Below are positions 54,207-64,000 of a stretch of DNA of 64,000 nucleotides, one piece after another; the first letter of the stretch is position 1, and each line of letters opens with the position of its first letter. The translations under genes and the position numbers were made by a program. The DNA is from Ostrinia nubilalis (lineage: Eukaryota > Arthropoda > Insecta > Lepidoptera > Crambidae). Under the pieces are notes generated by a model that did not search any database, had not been told where the DNA came from, and saw only the letters and a list, made by a program, of their open reading frames with translations. The stretch spans positions 7,423,001-7,487,000 of the forward strand of contig NC_087106.1 in assembly GCF_963855985.1 (NCBI RefSeq), written 5' to 3'.

Positions 54207-55792
54207 AGCATCCAATCATATTACGTAATACTCATACTTATTGTTAATTGCTTTTCTAATAATAAACAACAATTTGATTAACACCACGTCCATCAAGCTA
54301 CTGACATTTCATACGAAGGCATTAACTTATTGCAAAACTGTAGAAATACAAAACAGCTATTTATCACAAATTGCTGGCCGTACTATTGACTACTTAAACT
54401 TAACAATGAAGTTTACAAAATTACCGATTTCCAAGCGGTTTCATGGCAACAATACACATTGTATTATCACAATATGCGAAACCTATGATTGATCTTTAAT
54501 AGCTTCAATTAGTATTATGGCTGTATTTTATCATTCTGAAATAAATAAACATTTATTTGCTGATTAAGTTTGTAAGCTTCACACTTCTTTTTGATCCTTT
54601 GGGCAGAAAACAGGTTAAGAAACAATTTGACAAACGATTAAAAAAGCAATCAAATATCAAGGTTTTCTTCATAATATGAGAAGTCTTACCATTTTATTTT
54701 TTCAAAATGTACGTATCTTCAGCAATATTTAAATGAATAAACACCAAAATGAAGACAACATTTGTAAATTTGTAGAACAATATTGATTATTTTTTTTTAT
54801 CAACTTATAATATTTCCAAAATATCTAATCATTCTAAGCTCTATTATTTACCTTTTAGGAAAAAATGCTTTTTAAAAGTCGGATCCGCGGTTGTAAAATA
54901 CAATTTAATTGCTCTATTTCATTAAATTAAGACTTAAATAAATAAATTTAGGTCGACATTTAAAGTTCAAGCGTGATTTATAAATAATACAGCAACAAAA
55001 AGTTTAAAGTTCATGCTGATTAACTAAGTAACACCAGTTCTAGTATTATTAAACAAACGATATAATTTAGTATCGCACGGGTCATGCCATTTACATAGGC
55101 CTGTATTTTATTATTAATGTATTTGCTTTAGTAAAAAAATTATAGATTTTAATAAGCTTGATCTTCTCTTCTACCTTTATTTTTTTAAGAGTAAAAATCA
55201 TCGAGCGTTATTTATTTTTCAATCATCGTATTTAAAGAAAATAATGAACCGTTAGCCTTATTTATTAGCCGATCGATATATAATGTAAACCTTGACCCGC
55301 GATTAGCATAGAAATCATTTCCTGTAATTACAAAATAGCGATAATGCCACATAATGCACACAGTTTTATTATTTAATTAAATAAAGAAATAAATGTGATT
55401 ATGCAAAAAAAAGTATAAATACTTATGCCTATTTTTCTCGCAATTCCTAGGGCATAAGTAGTTCATAGGTGTGCCTTCTAAAGATTTCCTAATCATAAAA
55501 TGAATAATGCGATTCGTGTGAATTACACCGCATGCATATGCATTGATTGTGGGAGATTACAATCAGCACGTGCAATATGCAAATTAGTGGGACATTTTCC
55601 AAAGATAGTTGAGACAACAAGTTAGTAATATACTCCCAGCAGTCTTGTTATTAGAAGTCGCTTACCTACCTACTTAAATCTCAACTCACGGCTGTAAAAG
55701 CAGTCATTTATGACTCCCCTCATATCCTGTCATTAATTGTTAACAATAAAGCTCTTTCATACCAAAGCCTTAAGCTTGAGTCATCATCATCA
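54207..55792. other. Unassigned AT-rich non-coding stretch
   Basis: The 83-codon frame at 54241-54492 lacks any recognisable domain. Nothing else seen. Confidence 0.5.
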
Positions 55793-55990
55793 TAAGGTCA
55801 TTTAGTCTCCCATGCAGGAGCTTGACCCTCTCTAATTTACCAGAGGCATATGAAGTATTTGGCCTACACTCCCTATGTTCACATATTTTTATCTTAGTCG
55901 CCTCTTACGACGTCCACGGGAAAAGCTTGGTGTTCCGATTCTTCTGTACCAGAAGTACACTGCTAAAGCCCCAAAACTTGAGTAAAATAA
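55793..55990 (+). repeat. LINE 3' UTR-like fragment
   Basis: Contains ATCTTAGTCGCCTCTTACGA followed by CGTCCACGGGAAAAGC, a phrase common in 3' regions of lepidopteran non-LTR elements. The 63-codon frame at 55822-56013 is its translation. Confidence 0.5.
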
Positions 55991-58000
55991 ATAACACAAA
56001 GTATAGGCATTGAATCTACATTATTTATTACTGTTCACGGTAAACGGATCGCGTCCGACCTTGCAAGACCCGAGAGCGAACAGCTTCCAATTTTTGCACA
56101 ATGTTTACTAAGTCCGCTTAGTGCGCTGCACACGCAACCAATTCTCGCTAGTTGGGACGGAAAATAAGTTAAATATTTGACGAACTACTGATTTGCAAAT
56201 GTTACCAACTATTGGATAAGCTTTGGATGGCCTTCTTAGTACCTTCAAATCACGGAAAAGTTGTGTAAACAAGAAAAACAAAATTTTATCGGCCATTATA
56301 AAACTCGTCCGATCACGAGCGAAAAAAAAGCTAGAAAAAGCCTGAGAAACGGGAGTCGGAAAATCCTTCAATAGCTAATATACTTGCTTTAATCATGATA
56401 ATTGAAATATAAGTAAGTAAATACATAGATTATTAAAATAAATTGACTAATCCTTTTATCAAATACCACGATCAGATAGCAAACCTAAATTAATTGTTCG
56501 TTTAGAAACGACAGACAGATCGTGATATTATTTTGGCAAATTATCTTTTCGCACTTCTTATGAACATTTCTTATGTCATGATGTCACCTAAAAAAGGTAA
56601 AAAAGGTAAAAAATATCTTGATGATAATAATGTTTAATACCAAAATTAGCATATTTTCGATCTACAAAATTATGCCTATAGCTCATATCACGGTCACAAG
56701 TACCGGTATAAAAATGAAGAGCCATAATGTATTGTGGTTGACCTTATGATGTTACTTTACTGGTCTTACTATGTGTCCGAAAAAAGCATGGAAGAAACCC
56801 TTTTACTACTGTAACTTTACACGTGGACTGTACTCTTTTACTTGTGAAAGAAGATTCAATTTGAACATCTAAATACTTTACGATCTATTCAAAGTGCCTA
56901 GTCTATGTATAGTAGGTATACGTACTAGGTATAAATTAATAATTATTTGTGAACGTTTATTATTCTGTGATTCAAATCCTATTTTATGGGCTATATTTTG
57001 TGTTTAAGTTAGCCAATTCACGTGGTCATTTTGTAGGTAATGTTCTTCTATGATGTATCGTTCACTAGCAATAGCTTTTAACACATACAAAAAACCTAGA
57101 GTCTTTTTAATTGATGAGTCGGTTTATCACCTACAATCTTTAGAATGCTAATTTTCAAGGTCGTCTCTTGTCCAGTATTAATGTATGGATTCTGTAATTT
57201 ATTGTCTCAAACTTTAAAATATAATTTATTTTAATCTTAATTTATGCATAATATCAGATATCAGGTACATATCTAAAAAGTATAGGTATTAAATCATCAT
57301 TTATTAAGATGCACAATGATCTAAACTAATATTAAAAAGCAGCACGATTTGATTGTTGTTTTTGTATTGAATAAGCTTCGGAACTACTGGACCGATTTGA
57401 AAAATTCTTTCAGTTTTAGAATCCTAAATTTTCCCTGAAGAACATAGGCTATAGAATATTTTTAAATAGGAAGTTCACTGGGTCAGTTAGTACGTAATAA
57501 AGAGAATGATAACATGAGTTGATTGATTCTGAAGACTGAACTCTCAAAGTAGCTGAAGGGCAGAATGATAAATTATACCCTGGGACCACCTTTATTGATT
57601 GGGTTTCATTAACAGTCACGCTGTACGTCCTACGGGATCTACTGTCAACAATCAACAATCCTGGATACAGGAGTTTAAGGCCAGGAGTAGACCCGTAATC
57701 CAGATGTTTTTTTGTTATAATTGGTCTTTTTACTGGTCGGAATAATATAATATTAGAATATTAGGTCATAAATCTGACTAAAACCAATACTAAAATCGTG
57801 AAAGCTTTACCGATATAACTTAGAACCGAGCATACAATCATAGTAGACAAAGTGGCTAAGTATTGTTTCAAATGAGTATTGATGTATATTATAAGTATTT
57901 CCTATCTGTCATTAGATGGATCTTACCAATCATTAGTCAGTAATCGTTGATAAGTGGAAGTGAAATATCGGAACTGCAGTGCACGATGCATCTCCACTCT
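55991..58000. other. Unassigned; possible RTE piece at 57362-57450
   Basis: TTCGGAACTACTGGACCGAT at 57378 with AACATAGGCTATAGAATA resembles an RTE-like tail. The GC-richer block 56041-56370 holds an 87-codon minus frame without a domain. No gene supported. Confidence 0.4.
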
Positions 58001-58515
58001 TAGGGGCGATTCACAGTGAAATACATCGTTATGTTTATTGTTATCATCGTTATTAGCTGCAGTAAGCATGCTGAGACTTTGTTAAGAGCATTTAGGTATT
58101 AGGTATACAAATAATAAAGCAGACTTATTGGTTTACATACCTATGCCAAATATTGGTCTAAATTGAATAAAATAAATATATTTCATTTTTATAAGAATAT
58201 CAGCATTATAGCGTGTATAAATTCATGGTTCATTGCTTTAAAATCCTTATCTCAATATGTTTACTTATCAAATACCTACGTTGACACTTACAAACGTATA
58301 AACTTGACCTTCACTGATTAGTTTATTCGCGGTCAAGCTGTAGATCCTACACAGGAGTTGCAGCGGTGAGAACAAGTTAGAGGTGAGAATAGTCCCTTTT
58401 CAAGTACGTTTTATGCATTGTAGCGTCTTCATGACTGTAGAAACACTAGCAAATAGTACTTTACACGATTTTATAATATTTTTCAACGATAACAATTCAC
58501 TGTGAATCTCCCCTA
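58001..58515. mobile_element. 515-bp MITE with 20-bp TIRs
   Basis: Left TAGGGGCGATTCACAGTGAA and right the complement of TAGGGGAGATTCACAGTGAA (one mismatch). Further inside, ATCGTTATG..TTGTTATC and CAACGATAACAATT are also inverted. It contains repeat B copy 2 at 58302-58398. Confidence 0.75.
58302..58398 (-). repeat. Unnamed dispersed repeat B, copy 2
   Basis: Reverse orientation: GGTCAAGCTGTAGATCCTAC, CAGGAGTTGCAGCGGTGAGA, GGTGAGAATAGTCCC. Lies inside the 58001-58515 MITE. Confidence 0.7.
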
Positions 58516-61500
58516 CACCGGTCGATCACGAGAGAGAAAGTACTTCTGTGGGAAATGGGCATTAAACCGATGTCCCATTGTTCGCGCTGCATTTGCGACA
58601 TCTGTTATGTTGTATTGCGTGAGCGCAGCTTTTAGTGCATTTGTGGTTACTTCAATTTCAATAATGTAAACGGTGGGTTTGCGTAGATTTGGAAAATTGT
58701 TCGGATGGAATTTCAATTTTATCTTTATTAGTACTAAACGCTTAAACGAGTGTAACAACATATTTGAGAGAACTAATGAAACTGTAAAAGAAAACATACG
58801 GCTGCAGGATGATTTATTTATTTATTTTATTGACAAAGATCTACCAACAATTATTGGATAAATGGAGCGATTAATGGAGCATTTTTATCCAACAATACAT
58901 AATTTAGGTATGTCAAAGATCATAGAAACGATTTACAAAGAATCCTACAATATTAGTTCACAATACAACCACAACCGTATTTGGCCTAAACAATTTTCTA
59001 ATCGAAACATCAAAAGCTAGAAAGTTTCGAATAAAATCTGCAGACGGAATGACGTAAATATACGGATCCGATGTCTCTACACAATCTCGATTTAAAAAGA
59101 TTGGCCATCGATACCTGCTGGCTCATGCACCATACCGTATTATATCATACAATAGCAACCAGTGTTCATATTGCATAACTTGATGGATGATCATCTGACA
59201 ATACCAGCATTCAATAGAACAATCAGTGGTGGTCATAAGTACCATCCCACTTTCGGTTCTGACATTTGTGAGAATGTGGGCTTTAACGAATTCGGAAAGC
59301 GAGAATTTTAAGGACACAAAACTGTCAGTAATCAATAAAGTTGTGGAATTAATTAAACTGTAAGTTAAGGCAGATGCAACAGACCTGATTAACATTTTTA
59401 AGACGTAGAAGGTGCTTTATTCTTGAATATTGGAAATAGGTCAGAAGCCACAGCTGTTAATCGTCCAATCTTTGCATCGCAGACTCGTAATTATGACCTT
59501 AAAGTTTTCAAAGATTTAAAAGCTATGATCATTTAAAACATCGTGTTTAAAGCGATCACAGCAATCACGAACAATAACATCTGAATAGCTATAAATCATT
59601 TCCTGAACATTACTGTGATAATATAATGTTTAAAAATCATTTACAAAAAGTTATGAAGCTAAATTATTAAATTTTTCTAGTTAACACGCTAATGACTGTC
59701 AAGATGACACTTGGCAAAATAAATTAAACTGTTCATTGCCACCAAAACTGCAAATTGATCCAAAATAGAACTTGGTCGTTTATTGTAGCCTTAACCAGTT
59801 AGCATTTGATTTTTTATCGAAAACACACGAGCATCCTAAGTGACTTGCGGTTAGTTGAAAGATAATTTCTTAACTCTTTTGCAATGTTTACTAACACGAT
59901 CTTTACGAGTACGGTGTAATTCTTAGGATCCATTTTAACAGCATCAACTTAGATTTGCAATAGTTGAAATGTTAAACTCGATTTAGAAGTTACAACATGT
60001 GCTCAACTATTTGCAGATTTGATAAACGTGATGATTCAGTTTTTATTAACGACTATTTTGTTAGAATAGATAGCTGCTTCTTCTCAGCACTGGCCCATTT
60101 ATTGTCCCGAAGCAGTGGTGTACTGGGACGCGTAAAAGTGCTTTTTAAAAGCCTGTTTGCAAAAATAAATGACTTGTATGAGTTTTTAAGAGTTTTTTAT
60201 TATTAAATTCTCACAAGATATTTATAACGATGAATATATTGTAATATGAGCTTGGGCAAATTTTAATAGGGCTAATCATATCATAACAAAACAAGTTTAA
60301 AATGTATTCCTAATTTAACTAAAAGGTTACAAACGATGACCTAAGCAAATGATTATAGAAATGTGGTAAAATTTAAATTTAATCAAAACTTGACGAAAGA
60401 ATACCTATTATGGCCATAAATTAGTAACATAATAATATTAGCTCATCCCATAACTATCAACATCATGTAGAAATGATACCATAGAAACAACTTCATCATT
60501 AACATAATTTAATCATCAAGTTTTTCCAACCTGTTGTCACAAGTATTTACTTAGTGACCTGTCAAGGCCATACATTCTTTTGCATAAATACGACCAGTTT
60601 AAAAACGTTCTGACATGATTTTTTATTATTCTTATTTACAACGATTTGGTCACGGTTTGGCGATAATTTACCTGTTACCTGATTTTATCATTAGTGGGCA
60701 TTAAATTGGGATTTTATATCTTTAAAAACCATTTGAAAAATGTATATTAAAATAAGTAGCGCATCCTTTTAGAAGATCTAATCATTATTTGCCATTATCT
60801 TACATTATTGGCCGTATTTTGTTGAAATCTTAACAAATATGTGCTTTTGCGAATTTTTATTAATAAACAGTGTAGGTACATAACGTTGTGGATTTCATCC
60901 TTTTCGTTTACTACGTCCATTTGTAAAACAAATTGGCCTCATAAAAATCAGATATACTTTTCGACCTCCAACCTCTCCGGCTATCATAGACAATGGTCGT
61001 ACATTACCATCCTCGTTATATTTCAATAAACATTGTTTCCCATAGATAACATGTTGCAACATAGTTCAAAGCGTAAAATTGTTTGAAGACGCTGCCCTTT
61101 TGCGCGCGCGCATCGAATGCGGTTCGGCGAGCCGTCACTGTGTCAACGTAACGTGTGGTAACATAAACATGCTTATGTGGATGATAATTGCTAATAACGA
61201 TTTAATTAACGCTTTTAAGGTTTATAACATGACATAAGTAAGTAATGACGTTATTTATTCGCGATTGATGACTTTAATCACTTTGACAATAATAATCACG
61301 TTACGCAGTCGTATAATGTAGTATTAGAAGCAGGTAGGTTCTTTATAGGGTGTAGACATCCACTAAGAACGGATTTTACGAAACTCCACCCCTAAGGGGG
61401 TAAAGCGAGGTCGAAGTCTGAACTGCTGATGGAAGACTGTTTAAGTTCTTCTTAGTTTGGGACTAAGTGATTGGTAGGATAATAATAAAAACAATTTACT

Positions 61501-61961
61501 TATAAATCCAACCGGACTAAGATCGTTGATTTATTATTATCAATTGTAGATTCGGATGATTTATCATTTTATAGGCCAATAAATTTTAACGCTACATTTG
61601 CATTAAAAATTTAATCAACTATTTTTTTCCAATAATCAAAATGTAATTCCTTTTTTTAAACTGAATTAGGTAGAGGTAATCCATGAATATTAACATATTA
61701 TTTTTGGCATGTTTATGTTAAAAACATAGAGACTTGGCTAATCGTATGCGATATACTAGTTGACCCAACTACCCAATCCAGTTTATTGGGTATAAAGTAT
61801 AGGTAATTAAATTAAATTTTTTGACCTCATCTAAAGCAATTCTATTTCTTCTCAATCGTAACATTTTGGATAGAGTTATTGTAGTCGTCATGTATTGTCT
61901 TTGGTTATTATTTTATCGCCATCTCTCTCTGTAATTAGGCTTATAGTAAACAAAACGGAAA
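58516..61961. other. Unassigned AT-rich non-coding stretch
   Basis: No gene or clear element. Frames of 60-94 codons at 58513-58797, 59123-59395, 59997-60206 and 60841-61029 lack domains. A GCGCGCGCG-rich patch is at 61103-61130. Confidence 0.45.
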
Positions 61962-62064
61962 AGGGATTAATCTCACCTCTCTTTCCCACCACTGTGCAAC
62001 TCCTGTATAGCCAGAATCTACAGCTTGGCCTCCAATTAAATCCAACCAGTAAAGGTTGAGTAGT
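61962..62064 (+). repeat. Unnamed dispersed repeat B, copy 3
   Basis: CACCTCTCTTTCCCACCACT, TGCAACTCCTGTATAGCC, GAATCTACAGCTTGGCCTCC and AACCAGTAAAGGTTGAG. Same orientation as copy 1. Confidence 0.7.
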
Positions 62065-62339
62065 CCGAGGGTATAACTATCCACGTAATCAAAAATTTAC
62101 GGATGGACCGAATAATATTGTACCTACAAGATACAACAATTTTGTAAAGCCAAGTACCAAGTGACCATAATAAAATGTCGTAAGTAACGCAAACTTTTTA
62201 GCGATACCCCGTGGGAATCCCCACCTTCTATTGTCCGAGATTTATGAAATGACACCCACAATGTTGCCCAACATCGCATTGTTTTACTCACTCAGTTATA
62301 ACTTAACGCCCTTGAAACACCTAAAGTAATAATTAAAAG

Positions 62340-62816
62340 TCGAAATAGTCCAGTTTCTGTGAGACTGAGTTTTTTTACCCACAACGGAGAATCTCTGCCT
62401 ACATCTCACTACAAGATCTCACCTGATGGAAAGTGATGATCACGCCTAAGGCTTGAAGTGACCTTCACTAGAAAACCTCAATCACAGAGGAACTGGATAT
62501 CTTACCTCCAACTGCAGGAACACAACAATACTGTTAATATTGTTGCTATGGCGACAGACTTAGGTATAATAGTGGCTATTCAGTGGACTTAGATCAAGCT
62601 CTACCACCAACCAAACCTAGTAGAAAATGCCCACACTGGAAATCGAACTCGAGACTTCTAAATCCAACAGACTTCGGTAAGGTGGTGCTAGCTAGCGAGG
62701 CGGGCTTACATCAAGCCCTACCACCAACGAAACTGAGCAGAAAATTTTGCCCCATGGGAATCGAACCCGGGACCTCTGAATCTGAAGCAGGTGGATACCA
62801 CTAGACCACAGAGGCG
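62340..62816 (-). mobile_element. SINE with duplicated tRNA-like head
   Basis: The minus strand starts GCCTCTGTGGTCTAGTGGTA (A-box), then GGTCCCGGGTTCGATTCCC (B-box) and GGTAGGGCTTGATGTAAGCC. A diverged second copy of the head follows, offset by about 117 bases (B-box version GTCTCGAGTTCGATTTCC). The remaining tail includes CAATATTAACAGTATTGTTG and CATCAGGTGAGATC, shared with lepidopteran LINE/SINE tails. The 73-codon frame at 62583-62804 translates the duplicated head and is not a gene. Confidence 0.7.
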
Positions 62817-63317
62817 GTTTAAGACTACATTGATGATCTCTGATCTTCAGGAGCTTGTGTAATAAAATGACATTTCAAAAGAATCTCGGTCGTGAGGCTA
62901 TCGCAAAAAATCGAAGAACAAACATTTGCACGCATACATATTCGGCATTGTACGATCCGATAAACAACGTAGTAAACAGATCAGTACAGATCTACAATGA
63001 GTATTGCGACAGAAATGGAGAGATATTTACTATGGCATTGCAATAAAATGTTTCATCTTGTAGCTATTTATCATATTCATGTGTTGACTTATTGCTTATC
63101 TTACTATTTTATAAGAATTTTTCAATCTTGCAAAAGTTGTGAGTACACCATAACTTACCAATAGTTTTAAGTTTTAAGTAATTTTGGACAATAATCACTT
63201 TTTACTTGACTGCCAGAAAGGAGGATCTTTTATCTTCACATTTGGCACATTGTATTGTATCCTATGTAAAAGGGTTATGTTACGATATAATTGTAAAAAT
63301 ATAAATGTAGGTTCTTA

Positions 63318-63471
63318 GGCTGAGTTGCATCAAGTAAGTTTAACCGTAACAAATAATAACTAATAACTTTAACCGTAATAATATTGTTATCAATATCGAG
63401 TGTTTTTTGTATGGTGATTGACAGACTTTTGACGTTTGTTAATAGTTAAAGTAAGATGGTGCAACCCAGCC
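63318..63471. mobile_element. MITE, family A copy 4
   Basis: Starts GGCTGAGTTGCATCAAG after TTA, ends GATGGTGCAACCCAGCC followed by TAA. It is longer than other copies (154 bp) because the TTTAACCGTAA segment near the left end is locally duplicated. The frame at 63456-63710 starts inside it and has no domain. Confidence 0.78.
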
Positions 63472-63717
63472 TAAACGTTACTACGAAGCTTCTAATGGCC
63501 AACTATTGTCAATCCGGAATCATAATTTTGTGCCATAAACCTTCCTATCTCACGAATTATCAACCAAGCCCAATAATCATTGCGTCATCGAAGTATTACC
63601 ATAATATCATCTGTAAGCTCAAACCTAGGCACTTATCGAAGCCATTGCGATCTTTCTTGTCTACAAAATATACCTTTACAGCTCTACAAATCACAGATCT
63701 AGAAAAATGACCTTAGA

Positions 63718-64000
63718 AAGAAGAACGGTCATCTGTGACCCAGACCCGACAGAAACGAGACATACCTCAGTTTTTTGTCATGTCTTAATTAGTTAAATAT
63801 ATATTTTTTATATTCGAAATCTATGTATAACACCAAATTATTACCCTTTGTTTTTGTTCAGGCGTCATACAAAAACTAATACAAAATGCCTATTTATCAC
63901 CAAAATTGGTAAATGTATGTACCTACCTAAATAGCTGCTATGGAATGTATCTAGGTGACTTGGAGATACAGCCGGATTATACAGGGTGGAAACGAGAAGT
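63718..64000 (+). repeat. Repeat D copy 3, cut by window end
   Basis: AAGAAGAACGGTCATCTGTG then ACCCAGACCCGACAGAAACG, matching the outer end of the 45056/50093 arms. Like the left arm it includes the foldback element from about 63891 (CACCAAAATTGGTAAATG) and reaches ACAGGGTGGAAACGAGAAGT at the window edge. Confidence 0.85.

Noticed and set aside
56108..56371. 87-codon minus frame MKDFPTPVSQ... as a gene
   Set aside because: No domain recognised and no supporting signals; the block looks like part of an unrecognised repeat.
1..64000. CRISPR array, bacterial operons, rRNA
   Set aside because: No regularly spaced identical repeats with unique spacers, no ribosome binding sites or dense ORFs, and no rRNA-like sequence. 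The content is eukaryotic repeats.

Overview
The window is AT-rich, repeat-dense animal DNA. The repeats point to an insect, most likely a moth or butterfly: a BEL/Pao LTR retrotransposon, a Jockey-superfamily LINE with an (AAAT)n tail, RTE-like LINE tails, tRNA-derived SINE pieces, and many small terminal-inverted-repeat (TIR) elements of the sort common in Lepidoptera. The species call is inference from repeat style. I found no complete host protein-coding gene. The only host-gene signal is a possible TATA promoter with a non-coding first exon and splice donor at about 27.48-27.61 kb (+).

Layout. 0-5.5 kb: decayed sequence with a mariner-like transposase remnant, LINE tails, a SINE piece and a TTA-flanked miniature TIR element (MITE). 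5.54-14.06 kb: a nested composite. An old DNA element with 16-bp perfect ends carries broken pieces of an ORF family I cannot name, and a young BEL/Pao element (6509-13321, minus strand) is inserted inside it. The BEL element has two 225-bp LTRs that look identical, a 5-bp duplication AGTAC, a primer-binding site matching the 3' end of tRNA-Arg, and gag, protease, reverse transcriptase, RNase H and integrase regions broken by three frameshifts. 14-20 kb: non-coding with several MITEs. 20.06-22.47 kb: a 5'-truncated LINE (minus). 24.3-26.5 kb: SINE pieces and an RTE-like LINE end split by a 452-bp foldback element. 27-43 kb: the candidate promoter, MITEs, a 134-bp tandem repeat, a 1.1-kb cluster of a 14-bp motif, and short dispersed repeats. 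45.06-51.11 kb: a large inverted duplication with ~1-kb arms and a 3.6-kb loop full of small elements; a third arm copy starts at 63.72 kb and runs off the window. 51-64 kb: mostly unassigned AT-rich DNA with a few MITEs and a SINE with a duplicated tRNA-like head.

How the parts relate. The coding capacity seen is that of mobile elements. In the BEL element one long frame supplies Gag, protease and reverse transcriptase, and the next frames supply RNase H and integrase. The nesting gives relative ages: the TIR element with the unnamed ORF is oldest, and the BEL insertion is recent. The most unusual observation is that the sequence beside the BEL primer-binding site continues to resemble tRNA-Arg into the anticodon arm, with gaps where blocking tRNA methylations would sit.
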